Assembly (NCBI GenBank): GCA_947454255.1
Contig: CANGIU010000002.1
Location: 1-64,000, forward strand
Direction: 5' to 3'
Length of the DNA: 64,000 bases
DNA from: Micrococcales bacterium
GTDB lineage: Bacteria; Actinomycetota; Actinomycetes; Actinomycetales; Microbacteriaceae
In this document: piece by piece, positions 15,733-25,792 of the stretch
Numbering within the stretch: the stretch's first letter is position 1
Layout: every line of letters begins with the position of its first letter
Program-made: the position numbers and the translations under genes
Notes under the pieces: generated by a model
The model's input: only the letters and a program-made list of their open reading frames with translations
Database searches by the model: none
What the model was told of the DNA's origin: nothing

Positions 15733-16623
15733 TTACTTGATTACGCGAGCAATGTAATAGGAGTCGGTGAAAATAGGCGCAAGTTTGACTCGGTCACCAG
15801 AGAACGGTGCGTGGAAGAACATACCTGGTCCAGCGTAAATACCCTCGTGACTGTGGTTATTGAGAATAACTAGGTCACCTGGCTGCGCTTCAGATCTAGG
15901 GATACGCCTTAGATGTGGATCGTGTGATTGAGCATTTACCGAGTGCGGAAGCAGAATTCCAAATTCTGCAAACACCAATCTGGTGTATCCAGAACAGTCA
16001 AGGCCGTTAGGGTTTTCTCCACCTAGAACATAAGGAACACCAACATACTTGGCGGCTACCTTCATAATGTCGTCTGGGTTTAGCTCTCCGTAGGTTGGGT
16101 TAGCTGCATAGTCAAATGCAGTTAAGCCTTTATAACCTAGGTAATTGTTCCTGTTGTTCATTCGTTCAAGATCTGATGCGGACATTACTCCGTAGGAACC
16201 ACGTTCGAAATCGATAGCACTCTGGCGCAGGATGGTGATGGTTTGTGAATCAGCTGGATCGAATGCACCGGTAAGGCCTGACATGGCAGTTACGGCTGGG
16301 GAGAATGCATAAGCCGGCAAAGCAGCACAAGCGATAAAACCTGCAGTGACGCTCATTACCAAGGTTGAGCGAACGGTACTGTTCTTCCGGAATGGAATGC
16401 GTTTCAAAGCTGGGATTACAGTTCCAGAGACCTGCTGGATTACCTGTGGGCTGGAGTTATTCTTACGAGCAAATTTTTCAGCTTTCTTTTGAGCTTTGCG
16501 ATCTGCTCTAGCTTGACGTTTTAGTTGGCTCTGACGAACTGAGCTACGACTGCGAATTTCAAAAGATTCTAAGAGATTAATCTGGACGTCAGCACGGCGT
16601 CTACCTGATGGCTTTTTAGTCAC
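15733..16623 (-). CDS. NlpC/P60 family peptidoglycan hydrolase
   Basis: Secreted or membrane-anchored cysteine peptidase acting on peptidoglycan stem peptides. A long basic cytoplasmic N-terminus (about 75 residues, rich in Arg/Lys) precedes a hydrophobic segment (STLVMSVTAGFIACAALPAYAF) that acts as a late signal or anchor. The C-terminal NlpC/P60 domain has the catalytic Cys in GLDCSGYT (Cys210), His in NNHSHEGIY and the third His in MFFHAPF. GTG 16623 has a strong RBS (AAGGAGGT). It ends close to the terminator region of the HNH leader, and its 220-bp upstream leader contains a stem-loop just before the RBS. Confidence 0.92.
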   Translation of the reverse strand: MTKKPSGRRRADVQINLLESFEIRSRSSVRQSQLKRQARADRKAQKKAEKFARKNNSSPQVIQQVSGTVIPALKRIPFRKNSTVRSTLVMSVTAGFIACAALPAYAFSPAVTAMSGLTGAFDPADSQTITILRQSAIDFERGSYGVMSASDLERMNNRNNYLGYKGLTAFDYAANPTYGELNPDDIMKVAAKYVGVPYVLGGENPNGLDCSGYTRLVFAEFGILLPHSVNAQSHDPHLRRIPRSEAQPGDLVILNNHSHEGIYAGPGMFFHAPFSGDRVKLAPIFTDSYYIARVIK

Positions 16624-16641
16624 ACTGACCTCCTTTCATCA

Positions 16642-16658
16642 TCGAATCAAAGATTCGA
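16642..16658 (-). promoter_or_regulatory. Stem-loop in the leader of the NlpC/P60 gene
   Basis: Perfect 7-bp inverted repeat TCGAATC-TTT-GATTCGA on the minus strand, ending 18 nt before the GTG and just upstream of the AAGGAGGT. It may modulate access to the RBS. The rest of 16659-16843 holds a weaker CTCACCCT/AGAGTGAG stem but no gene that I can see. Confidence 0.45.
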
Positions 16659-16843
16659 CCCTGGCGCGAAACATTTACAGTCAAAAGTTCTCACCGCAGG
16701 CACTTGGATTAGTGAAAACTCGCAACTCACTCTTCGGTTGAGGGTGAGATGGTTCAATTTTACCCTCTACCTTGCGTTATGGGGTGCTCTCATTGCACAC
16801 TTCAGAACGCCATTGACACCTAGTTCCCAGCAAATACGGGGCT

Positions 16844-17524
16844 TTAGAGGGGTTTTACGAATATATGGGCAACATCAAAGGCGGTGAGGCTAACTGAGCT
16901 TTGGCCATTTTGGGTTCGAACTTCAATCCGATCCGAAGCTTGGGTTGCCCTGACTATTGCGCCAGGGACTACTTCAGCAGAGGCAAGGTGGGCCAGGGCA
17001 TCTGGATAAGACTGCAATGGTTCAGCAATTCTGGCTACCTCAACATCAACGTTGAGTAACTCAATTAAAGGAACTACCTTTTCGGCTATCGCTGTAGATG
17101 GTCCCCGGCCGAGATGTTCCAATCCAGGAATTGGATTACCAAATGGGGACTTTTCAACTTCTGTGACTAGTTCAAGAATTTTGCGCTCTACTTGCTCACT
17201 CATGACATGCTCCCAGCGGCAAGCTTCTTCGTGCACAAGATGCCATTCCAGACCAATGATGTTAGCTAGCAGTAATTCGGCTAGTCGATGCTTACGCATG
17301 ACTTCAATAGCTAATGTGCGACCTTCACCGGTAAGTTCAAGATGGCGATCGCTACTTAGCGATACCAGACCATGCTTCTCCATTCGGGCAACAGTTTCAG
17401 AGACAGTTGGTCCAGAGTGATCAAGTCGTTCAGAGATTCTGGCGCGCATCGGAACGTGGCCTTCTTCTTCGAGTTCCAGAATGGTTCGAAGATACATCTC
17501 AGTGGTGTCAATTAAATCGGTCAC
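16844..17524 (-). CDS. ideR: DtxR/IdeR family metal-dependent transcriptional regulator
   Basis: 226 residues with the three DtxR domains: winged helix (TTEMYLRTILELEEEGHVPMRARISERL), dimerisation and metal-binding domain (VHEEACRWEHVMSEQVE, containing the Cys, Glu and His ligands of the ancillary/primary sites) and a C-terminal SH3-like domain. IdeR represses iron uptake genes with Fe(II) bound. MntR-type manganese regulators are shorter and lack the SH3 domain, so IdeR is favoured. GTG 17524 lies six bases after a TAGGCT box; serC is divergent. Confidence 0.9.
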   Translation of the reverse strand: MTDLIDTTEMYLRTILELEEEGHVPMRARISERLDHSGPTVSETVARMEKHGLVSLSSDRHLELTGEGRTLAIEVMRKHRLAELLLANIIGLEWHLVHEEACRWEHVMSEQVERKILELVTEVEKSPFGNPIPGLEHLGRGPSTAIAEKVVPLIELLNVDVEVARIAEPLQSYPDALAHLASAEVVPGAIVRATQASDRIEVRTQNGQSSVSLTAFDVAHIFVKPL

Positions 17525-17530
17525 GCACTA

Positions 17531-17536
17531 AGCCTA
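17531..17536 (-). promoter_or_regulatory. Candidate -10 box (TAGGCT) for ideR
   Basis: TAGGCT on the minus strand lies exactly six bases before the GTG at 17524, no RBS intervenes. Typical leaderless geometry. Confidence 0.5.
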
Positions 17537-17559
17537 AATCTTATGCAGTGCTAGTCGGC

Positions 17560-18690
<1,131 letters not shown>

Positions 18691-18696
18691 AACCAA

Positions 18697-18924
18697 ATGC
18701 GTTGGATAGCCAAAGATTCCGAAAGAAAGCCTGACCCGGAACCAATCAAAGGAACCGCGAAAATCGCAGTTTATTTTGGCATGAGTGCATTCTTATTGGC
18801 TTTGATTCTAATTTTGGTTTTCTATAACCAGATAGATAATCCACACAAGGTTTGGTATCCATACACCTGTGTAGTGGGATTACTTCTGGGCGTCTTCGCT
18901 TTGTTCAGAGTCGGCGACCGTTAG
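18697..18924 (+). CDS. DUF2530 small membrane protein
   Basis: Seventy-five residues: a charged N-terminus (ERKPDPEPIKG, the conserved DUF2530 motif) and two transmembrane helices (FGMSAFLLALILILVFY and YTCVVGLLLGVFALF). The family is actinobacterial and of unknown function. It directly follows serC. Its last 45 bp overlap the 3' end of the convergent DUF3027 gene. Confidence 0.85.
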   Translation: MRWIAKDSERKPDPEPIKGTAKIAVYFGMSAFLLALILILVFYNQIDNPHKVWYPYTCVVGLLLGVFALFRVGDR

Positions 18925-19335
18925 GTCTTCTTCAGTCTCTTCTTCAGCATCAAGAGCCGCTTGCTTTTCAAGCTCTGCTTGCAGTGCTTGATAATCAGCA
19001 AGGCGTTCTGACCAAGGAACCCACTTAGGTGCTGCAAGGGAATCTTCCCCGGCAATTAATACAACTTCACAGAGGGTTGGTTCGGAGCTTGGATCAATCT
19101 GTGAAACCGTCACACTCCAACGCCAACCAACATAACCAGGTTGGGTTGCATTCCAGAAGTAACTGGTTATGCCTTCGCCATCTTCGATGCTCTCAATGAA
19201 AGTGCCGAGGTCTTTTGGCAGAGCCGCTGCTTTTGCTGCTACTTCTGCAAACGCCTTCACATCAAATTTGTTCTTTACCGGTTTTTCCGGCTTTACTAAT
19301 TTGACGAACTTAGGAAGTTTCTTTATGCGTGCCAT
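18880..19335 (-). CDS. DUF3027 family protein
   Basis: 151 residues: a basic N-terminus (MARIKKLPKFVKLVKPEKP), then the DUF3027 core with FWNATQPGYVGWRWSVTVSQ, EVVLIAGEDSLAAPKWVPWSERL, and an acidic tail (EEETEEDLTVADSEQSED). DUF3027 is an actinobacterial family of unknown function commonly next to a cold-shock gene and DUF2530, as here. ATG overlaps the upstream cold-shock gene stop (TAATG), so translation is coupled. Confidence 0.87.
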   Translation of the reverse strand: MARIKKLPKFVKLVKPEKPVKNKFDVKAFAEVAAKAAALPKDLGTFIESIEDGEGITSYFWNATQPGYVGWRWSVTVSQIDPSSEPTLCEVVLIAGEDSLAAPKWVPWSERLADYQALQAELEKQAALDAEEETEEDLTVADSEQSEDAQK

Positions 19336-19730
19336 TAGCTGTGCAGTTGATCTGCCATAGTGCGAAGCAGTCTGGCTAGCTTCTCGGCTCCTGCACCTTC
19401 TGGAAGTCTGCCGTGTTCGATGCCAGGGCGGATGTTGTCCAAGGCTGAGATAAGACCTTCAACAAGGATTACTAGGTCCTCGTTCTTCATTCTTGAATTA
19501 GCGCGCTGCTTTTTCTCTAGGCTCTCAGGAACCTCAATAATGCGCATTGTCATCACCTGTGCGCCGCGCTTTGAGTCGACGATGCTGTATTCAATCCTTG
19601 TTCCAGGCTTGATGTCAGTAACTCCTTCGGGTAGGTTGCTGACATGAAGGAACGCTTCGGCTCCTTCATCTGATTGCACAAAGCCAAAGCCTTTGACGTT
19701 ATCAAAGAACTTTACGTGTCCTGTTGGCAT
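19335..19730 (-). CDS. Cold-shock-domain protein with C-terminal extension
   Basis: 131 residues from ATG 19730 (MPTGHVKFFDN). The S1-like cold-shock domain holds RNP1 KGFGFVQ and RNP2-like AFLHVSN. After about 65 residues there is an extra C-terminal domain of the same size (MKNEDLVILVEGLISALDNIRPGI, EKLARLLRTMADQL), predicted helical, that simple CspA proteins lack; this longer class is known in actinobacteria. The frame is open to 19760, but AGAGGT nine bases before ATG 19730 decides the start. It likely acts as an RNA chaperone. Confidence 0.88.
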   Translation of the reverse strand: MPTGHVKFFDNVKGFGFVQSDEGAEAFLHVSNLPEGVTDIKPGTRIEYSIVDSKRGAQVMTMRIIEVPESLEKKQRANSRMKNEDLVILVEGLISALDNIRPGIEHGRLPEGAGAEKLARLLRTMADQLHS

Positions 19731-19779
19731 ATCTACCTCTTTCATTACTGCAGGCTTCATTTTACTTTAGGTTTGCAAG

Positions 19780-19785
19780 TATCCT
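19780..19785 (+). promoter_or_regulatory. Candidate -10 box (TATCCT)
   Basis: TATCCT lies six bases before the ATG at 19792, opening the operon for the membrane protein and the XPB pair. The AAAAGG in between is too close to the ATG to be a normal RBS. Confidence 0.4.
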
Positions 19786-19791
19786 AAAAGG

Positions 19792-20061
19792 ATGGCTAAG
19801 AATAAGCAGACTAACCCACAATCAAGCACCGCTCGGATCGAAACTATCCTTGGCTTTGCCTTTATTGCCTGCGTGGGTCTAACCGTACTCGCAGTCTTGG
19901 TTATCTTGCTAGCTGCCTTTACAAATGGCTCTTGGGTGCCAGTTGGATTGGGCCTGGTGCCAATGCTGGCAATGCCACTTGGCTTCCTATTCTTGATTGC
20001 TTTACTGGTAACAAGCAGTAAAAGGCGAAAAGCCGAAAAGATTCAGTCGCCAACCAAATGA
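19792..20061 (+). CDS. Small two-helix membrane protein
   Basis: Eighty-nine residues with a polar start (MAKNKQTNPQSSTARIE), two hydrophobic segments (TILGFAFIACVGLTVLAVLVILLAAF and GLGLVPMLAMPLGFLFLIALLV) and a basic end. No family recognised. Its stop overlaps the ATG of the next gene by four bases, so it is expressed with the XPB partner genes; multidrug-type or repair function cannot be inferred from sequence. Confidence 0.75.
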   Translation: MAKNKQTNPQSSTARIETILGFAFIACVGLTVLAVLVILLAAFTNGSWVPVGLGLVPMLAMPLGFLFLIALLVTSSKRRKAEKIQSPTK

Positions 20062-21806
20062 GCGAGATTTTGCTTGTTGCCAAAGCGCTTAGCCAATCTA
20101 GCGATGAGGATTTAGTCCGAGTTGTTGGCATTCGATTGATGCCGACTGCAAATTTTGCTGACTTCTTTGATCTAGCAACGGCACTTATTAAACCGCAGAG
20201 CATAAATGGCGCCATTGCTGGTCTGACCAGATCTCAGCTAACTGCTTTTAAAAACCTTCTTGATGGAAAATCAACTACTAAAGACAAGCCATACCTAGAA
20301 GTCCTAGCAACACTTTTCCTAGTCTTGAAAAAAGTCACCGATGGGAAAACACAATATATCCCGTTGGAAAGTGCAGTTGAGGCTTTTAGACAGATTGCAG
20401 GAAAGGCCCAAGTTGGCAACGCATCTTCTCCAGAAGCTTTTCAAGTAGATCAAAAACTAGTAGATGCACAGGCTGGTATCGCTGCTTTCGAAACTGTTCA
20501 AGCACTTACCGAATTGCTTATCGATCTAGAGCAACGCTACGTTCGTGAGGTTGGACGTGCATCGGTGGGCTTACCTGAACTTAAGAGACTTGCTCTTCAC
20601 TTAGGCAGAGAAGTTGACTACGCAAAGGCTCTCTATTCCCTGGGACAAATGGCGGGATTGATTACCCTCAGCGATAAGCGTTGGCGAGTTGGGTCAGAGT
20701 ATTTAACTTGGTTACAGCAAGAACCGGCACAGCGCTGGCTAGTGCTCGCAACAACTTGGCGGATGCTATTAGGTGAACAGTCAGCTGCTGAATTTGTGAA
20801 TGCAAAGGCACTGGATGTCGCCATGAATGAGATATTCCCGCTGGCTAATGATGGCATTACATCTCACATGACTCGACTTGTTTCATTTGCCGAACTAATT
20901 GGTTTAAGTAGCGGCAATAAAACCTCTACTTGGTTTAATCCGTTGATGCAGGGTGATCTAAGTTCAGCCGCAAAACTGCTAACTGCATCACTACCTAAAA
21001 CCCAATCAAGAGTTATAGTTCAAGCAGATCTTTCAATCATTTCTGTGGGACCTCTTCCTACTAAAACAGAACTTGAACTACGAAGATTTGTTGAAACAGA
21101 GCGCATCGGAGTCGCCTCCACCTATCGCATCAACACCCTGAGCATCACTTACGGATTAGAAACAGGTTTGACAGAAGCCGCAATTAGAAAACTGCTTGCG
21201 GAGCTATCTGGAACAGCGCTACCCCAGCCAGTGGATTATCTGATTCGTGAAGCAGCCAGCAGGTTCGGCAGGTTAGTTCTAACCGATGGGGCAACTGGAA
21301 CATTGATTAGTTCCAACGATCAGGTTCTTCTAACCCACATACTCAACGACACCGCTTTACGGCCGATCTCCATTACTCGACTGGATGAAACCACCCTGCA
21401 GACCAGATTTGAACTAGATATCGTTTATTACCAACTTCGTGAGGGAAAGTATGCCGCAATCCGTAAGGATGCCCTGGGTGAAGTAATAAGTAATTGGTCC
21501 GCAGCAGGAGGAAGAAAGCAGGCAAGCAAACCTGGTAATTCTGTTTTGGTAGATATCAAGCGCTGGCGAGACCATGAGACGCGCTTAGGCGAGTCTCCTG
21601 AAGGAAGCGATATCGTCAGACAGTTGGAGCTTTGCATAAAGAGTAAGGGCAGCATCCAGGTGGCAGTCCTTATCAACAAAGTTCCGAGGGAGTTCCTTCT
21701 AGAACCTACTGGTTTGGCTAACGGGAGACTAAGAGGTAGAGACCGCAAAGCTGACTGTGAAAGAGTCATACCGCTTAGCAGTATTACCGGTGTTCGCTTA
21801 GGCTAG
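20058..21806 (+). CDS. Helicase-associated (XPB/Ssl2 N-terminal-like) protein
   Basis: 582 residues with a winged-helix-like N-terminus and a C-terminal region typical of the 'helicase-associated domain' proteins that accompany actinobacterial XPB: RVIVQADLSIISVGPLPTKTELELRRF and YRINTLSITYGLETGLTEAAIRKLL are recognisable blocks. No ATPase motif is present. It lies 4 bp before the XPB gene, and the pairing is conserved, suggesting the two form a complex, which is inference. Confidence 0.85.
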   Translation: MSEILLVAKALSQSSDEDLVRVVGIRLMPTANFADFFDLATALIKPQSINGAIAGLTRSQLTAFKNLLDGKSTTKDKPYLEVLATLFLVLKKVTDGKTQYIPLESAVEAFRQIAGKAQVGNASSPEAFQVDQKLVDAQAGIAAFETVQALTELLIDLEQRYVREVGRASVGLPELKRLALHLGREVDYAKALYSLGQMAGLITLSDKRWRVGSEYLTWLQQEPAQRWLVLATTWRMLLGEQSAAEFVNAKALDVAMNEIFPLANDGITSHMTRLVSFAELIGLSSGNKTSTWFNPLMQGDLSSAAKLLTASLPKTQSRVIVQADLSIISVGPLPTKTELELRRFVETERIGVASTYRINTLSITYGLETGLTEAAIRKLLAELSGTALPQPVDYLIREAASRFGRLVLTDGATGTLISSNDQVLLTHILNDTALRPISITRLDETTLQTRFELDIVYYQLREGKYAAIRKDALGEVISNWSAAGGRKQASKPGNSVLVDIKRWRDHETRLGESPEGSDIVRQLELCIKSKGSIQVAVLINKVPREFLLEPTGLANGRLRGRDRKADCERVIPLSSITGVRLG

Positions 21807-21810
21807 AAGG

Positions 21811-23445
21811 ATGTCTGGCGGACCATTAATCGTTCAAAGCGATAGAACAGCACTGCTTGAAGTTGATCACTATCAAGCAGCGGACGCTCGCCATGACCTA
21901 TCAGTCTTCGCTGAATTGGAACGTGCCCCTGAGCATGTCCATACTTACCGCATTACCAAGCTAGGGCTTTGGAATGCCAGGGCAGCTGGGCACGACAGTG
22001 ACTTCGTTCTAGGGGTCTTGGATAAATACAGTAAATTTCCAGTGCCGGCGAGCATCAGGGTAGACATTCAACAAACCATGTCTCGCTATGGCAGGTTGGT
22101 TATTCAAAAAGGGCAAGGCGGAGACCTGCAACTTTACTCGACAGAACCTGCAGTCTTGCTTGAGACAACTCGTCAAAGAAAAGTAAATGATTTACTCACT
22201 GGACGAATCGATGCCAACACTTGGCAGATTGCTGAATGGGCAAGAGGACAGATCAAACAAGAACTATTAAAACTTGGTTGGCCAGCAGAAGATCTTGCTG
22301 GATACACGCCAGGTAAACCGCATGAGATTGCTCTTGTCCAAGAGGGTTGGCAAATTAGGAATTATCAAGATGCCGCAGTGGAGAAGTTCTGGGAAGGTGG
22401 TTCCGGAGTTGTTGTCCTACCCTGTGGTGCGGGTAAGACAATTGTTGGAGCTGCCACCATGGCAGTAGCTAAAACTAATACTCTGATTTTGGTTACCAAC
22501 ACAGTTTCTGCAAGACAGTGGCGAACCGAAATATTGAAACGAACGAGTCTCACTGAAGAAGAAATTGGTGAATACAGCGGTTCGATGAAAGAGATAAAAC
22601 CGATCACTATCGCCACCTACCAAATCTTGACTACCAAACGTAAGGGTGAATACTCACACTTAGCCTTACTAAATGATCACGACTGGGGTTTGATTGTTTA
22701 CGATGAAGTGCATTTACTTCCAGCACCAATTTTTAAGATGACTGCGGACTTGCAAGCTAAGAGACGTTTGGGGCTAACTGCAACTTTGGTTCGAGAAGAC
22801 GGTAAAGAAGGAGATGTCTTTTCTCTTATTGGACCTAAACGCTTTGATGCTCCCTGGAAAGAAATCGAGGCACAAGGGTATATAGCTCCTGCAGCTTGCT
22901 ATGAAGTCAGAATTGATCTACCAGAGATTGAGCATCTTGAATATGCCATTGCGAATCAGGATGAAAAGTATCGACTGGCGGCTAGCTCTCCGATAAAGAT
23001 TCCTGTTATTCAGAAACTGTTGAAGAAACACCTTGGCGAGCCGACTCTGGTAATCGGTCAATACATCGACCAATTGCATGCTGTGGCTGGGGCCCTAAAT
23101 GCTCAGTTGATTACTGGGGATACCCCAGTGGATGAACGCGAGCGCTTGTTTGGTGAGTTTAGGGAAGGCCGTATTTCTGTCTTGGTTGTCTCTAAGGTTG
23201 CGAACTTCTCAATTGACTTGCCAGAGGCATCAGTAGCTATCCAGATTTCAGGTTCATACGGCTCAAGGCAAGAGGAAGCGCAGCGCTTGGGGAGATTGCT
23301 TAGACCGAAGGCGGATGGCCGAACAGCAAGCTTCTACACCTTGATTGCAAGAGATACCGTGGATCAGGATTTTGCTCAGAACAGGCAGCGCTTCCTCGCA
23401 GAGCAGGGCTATGCCTATGAAATCCTTGATGCAGTCGACCTTTAG
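21811..23445 (+). CDS. DNA repair helicase XPB
   Basis: SF2 ATPase of 544 residues. Motif I is PCGAGKTIVG, motif II is DEVH in YDEVHLLPAP, motif III LTATLVRED, and motif VI QRLGRLLRPKADGR. The N-terminal damage-recognition-like region and the RED motif (TLVRED) match bacterial and archaeal XPB. Bacterial XPB has 3'-5' helicase activity in vitro; its role in actinobacteria is not firmly known. Operon with the partner gene 4 bp upstream. Confidence 0.94.
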   Translation: MSGGPLIVQSDRTALLEVDHYQAADARHDLSVFAELERAPEHVHTYRITKLGLWNARAAGHDSDFVLGVLDKYSKFPVPASIRVDIQQTMSRYGRLVIQKGQGGDLQLYSTEPAVLLETTRQRKVNDLLTGRIDANTWQIAEWARGQIKQELLKLGWPAEDLAGYTPGKPHEIALVQEGWQIRNYQDAAVEKFWEGGSGVVVLPCGAGKTIVGAATMAVAKTNTLILVTNTVSARQWRTEILKRTSLTEEEIGEYSGSMKEIKPITIATYQILTTKRKGEYSHLALLNDHDWGLIVYDEVHLLPAPIFKMTADLQAKRRLGLTATLVREDGKEGDVFSLIGPKRFDAPWKEIEAQGYIAPAACYEVRIDLPEIEHLEYAIANQDEKYRLAASSPIKIPVIQKLLKKHLGEPTLVIGQYIDQLHAVAGALNAQLITGDTPVDERERLFGEFREGRISVLVVSKVANFSIDLPEASVAIQISGSYGSRQEEAQRLGRLLRPKADGRTASFYTLIARDTVDQDFAQNRQRFLAEQGYAYEILDAVDL

Positions 23446-23516
23446 GTTCAATTACTCTCAGGAAACACACAGCCAACCTTAAGGTTCTGGCTATCAACCA
23501 GTGGGATGGTTGAGGT

Positions 23517-24215
23517 ATGAAGAATCCAAGAGTACTAATCGTTGATGACGAGAAGAACATCAGAGATCTGCTTGAAGCAGGTCTGAAATTCGCCGGTTTC
23601 AGTGTCTATTCAGTTGGCACAGGAACAGAAGCTGTTGCAGTTGCCGAGAAGGCTAAACCCGACATCATGATTCTCGATGTCATGCTTCCTGATCAGAGCG
23701 GTTTCAGCGTCACAAAAAAGTTACGCTCGATGGACATCGATCTACCAGTGTTGTTCTTAAGCGCAAGAGATGATCGCGGTGACAAAGTAACCGGTCTTAC
23801 CGTTGGTGGCGATGATTACATGACTAAGCCGTTCAGCATTGATGAAGTTATCGCTCGCATTCAAGCTATTTTGCGAAGAACTAAGAAGCAGGATGTTGAA
23901 GATAGCATCATCGAAGTTGGGGAAATCAAAATCAACCAGGATGCCCACGAGGTATTTGTAAATGGAACAGAGATTGAACTATCCCCTACTGAATACAAAC
24001 TACTCAGATTCCTGATGGCTAACGCAAACAGAGTAATGAGCAAAGATCAGATTCTAGATCACGTTTGGGAGTATGACTTCAATGGTGAACAAGGAATCGT
24101 GGAAAGCTATGTTTCTTACCTTCGCAAGAAAATTGACCCGTTGAGCAAGAACCAACTTATTCAAACCAAGCGTGGTGTTGGATACATTTTCCGTGTAGCT
24201 AAGAACGAAGAGTAA
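23517..24215 (+). CDS. OmpR-family response regulator
   Basis: 232 residues: receiver with the acidic pair in VLIVDDEKN, phospho-acceptor Asp54 in MILDVMLPDQSG and Lys in MTKPFS, then a winged-helix effector (ELSPTEYKLLRFLM, YVSYLRKKI, RGVGYIFR). The closest described groups in actinobacteria are the TrcR/TcrX/MprA-like regulators; which one cannot be fixed here. The sensor kinase gene follows after 10 bp. The 71-bp gap upstream carries a perfect 12-bp palindrome, AACCTTAAGGTT, at 23475-23486. Confidence 0.93.
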   Translation: MKNPRVLIVDDEKNIRDLLEAGLKFAGFSVYSVGTGTEAVAVAEKAKPDIMILDVMLPDQSGFSVTKKLRSMDIDLPVLFLSARDDRGDKVTGLTVGGDDYMTKPFSIDEVIARIQAILRRTKKQDVEDSIIEVGEIKINQDAHEVFVNGTEIELSPTEYKLLRFLMANANRVMSKDQILDHVWEYDFNGEQGIVESYVSYLRKKIDPLSKNQLIQTKRGVGYIFRVAKNEE

Positions 24216-24225
24216 GGGTAGTAAA

Positions 24226-25701
24226 TTGCCTGCAGCTCAACCTAAAAGCGTGATTGGTAAAACTTGGTCGCGAATCTCTTTGCGCACCAGGCTAACTGTT
24301 ATTTCAGTTGGAGTAATCACCATGCTTTTGGGCATCAGCCTGCTTGGAACCGTTTCACTTCTAAAGACGTATTTGCAACAAAATACAGACAGCCTGCTGA
24401 TTCAAACGGCAAGTGTCTTAGCTCAAGAAGACCCAACAACTATTAATGCGAAGTTGGCAACCAACGAGGTTACGCTTCCCCCACTACCTAGCGACTACTA
24501 CATAGCGTTTCTAGATCCAGATGGAAAGATTTACCTTGGTTTAGTCTCAGCACCAGCCCAAAATAGTGCTGTGCCAAATTTGGCGCAATTCGATGTCGTC
24601 TCAGTTATTGCTACCCACGGCACTCCCTTCACCACTGAACTGGTTGATAAAAAGCACCCAACCCATAAATCTCAACCGTGGCGACTAGTAGCACTACCTG
24701 CGCCTTACCAATCTGGCTCAGTTGTGGTTGCTCTCCCGGTTGGTCTAAATAGCGCAATCGTGGGCCAATACCAAATCATCGGTCTAGGTTTCAGCGGATT
24801 GCTTCTTGCTATAAGTGGTTTAGCCCTATGGCTGACCATCTCTTCAGCCCTTCGACCACTTCGTGAAGTCTCAGCGGCAGCTGATTCTGTTCGCAGTGGA
24901 AAGTTAGATCGAAGACTTCCAGATGTCGCTGGTAAAACTGAGATAGCTCAGTTGAACCGTTCCCTCAATGAAATGTTGAGCTCGGTCGAAAGCTCCTTGA
25001 AGGCAAGAAATACAACATTAGATCGAATGCGACAGTTCATTGCTGATGCGAGCCACGAGCTTAGAACCCCTCTGGTTACTCTTAGAGGTTACGCAGAGCT
25101 TTATCGCAAAGGCGCCTTTAAATCCAAGGCTCAGGTAGATGACGCTATGCAGAGAATTGAAAGCGAAGCTATCAGGATGTCTTCCCTGGTTGAATCACTG
25201 CTAGCGCTAGCTCGGCTAGATGGAGATATCGAATTACAAATTGTTCCTGGCGATTTAGCTCAGGTAGCTAGATCGGTAGCGGTCAATGTCTGTACTGGTA
25301 ATCCAACAGCAGCGATAAGTGTTATCGACGCTAAAGGTAAGAAGATAAGCGGAGAACTATTCGCTTCCTTTGATGAACCGGCTATGAGACAAGTCTTCAC
25401 AAATTTACTTTTCAATGCGGTTAGCTTTGCTGGGGAAAAACCAATTGAGGTATTGCTAGACCAGACATCGGAAAACACAATCATTGAAATTAGAGACCAC
25501 GGTGAAGGAATTCCTAAGGAATTGCGAAAGAAGATTTTTGAGCGTTTCTATCGCAGCGACAATTCACGCAACCGTGATACCGGTGGGTCAGGTCTTGGAC
25601 TTGCAATCGTGAAGGGGATTATCGAGGGGCATAAAGGAACAATAGTTGCAACTGAAACCCCTGGTGGTGGCGCGACCTTCAAGATTGTAATCCCCAACTA
25701 A
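24226..25701 (+). CDS. Sensor histidine kinase
   Basis: 491 residues, partner of the preceding regulator. Two transmembrane helices (VISVGVITMLLGISLLGTVSLL and IIGLGFSGLLLAISGLALWLTI) flank an extracytoplasmic sensor of about 130 residues; a HAMP follows (LRPLREVSAAADSVRSGKLDRRL). The H-box is DASHELRTPLVTLRGYAEL, and the ATPase domain has N, G1 and G2 boxes (TNLLFNAV, DHGEGIP, GGSGLGLAIVK). TTG 24226 is the start compatible with operon spacing. Stimulus unknown. Confidence 0.93.
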   Translation: MPAAQPKSVIGKTWSRISLRTRLTVISVGVITMLLGISLLGTVSLLKTYLQQNTDSLLIQTASVLAQEDPTTINAKLATNEVTLPPLPSDYYIAFLDPDGKIYLGLVSAPAQNSAVPNLAQFDVVSVIATHGTPFTTELVDKKHPTHKSQPWRLVALPAPYQSGSVVVALPVGLNSAIVGQYQIIGLGFSGLLLAISGLALWLTISSALRPLREVSAAADSVRSGKLDRRLPDVAGKTEIAQLNRSLNEMLSSVESSLKARNTTLDRMRQFIADASHELRTPLVTLRGYAELYRKGAFKSKAQVDDAMQRIESEAIRMSSLVESLLALARLDGDIELQIVPGDLAQVARSVAVNVCTGNPTAAISVIDAKGKKISGELFASFDEPAMRQVFTNLLFNAVSFAGEKPIEVLLDQTSENTIIEIRDHGEGIPKELRKKIFERFYRSDNSRNRDTGGSGLGLAIVKGIIEGHKGTIVATETPGGGATFKIVIPN

Positions 25702-25792
25702 TTTTTGTTGGTACTTACCCACAGCTCTCAAGAGACCCGATTACTTGCGCTGTCATTACTGCCACGATGTTTACCGAAGGAGGTAGACAGAT

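Noticed and set aside
16624-16843. c-di-AMP (ydaO-yuaA) riboswitch before the NlpC/P60 gene
   Set aside because: Expected from family context, but I could not find the conserved GGGGTGAA and CAGCTAACC-type blocks in the leader. A covariance search would be decisive.
23475-23486. Palindrome AACCTTAAGGTT as binding site of the downstream response regulator
   Set aside because: OmpR-family regulators bind direct repeats and no second copy is seen nearby; recorded in the gene entry only.
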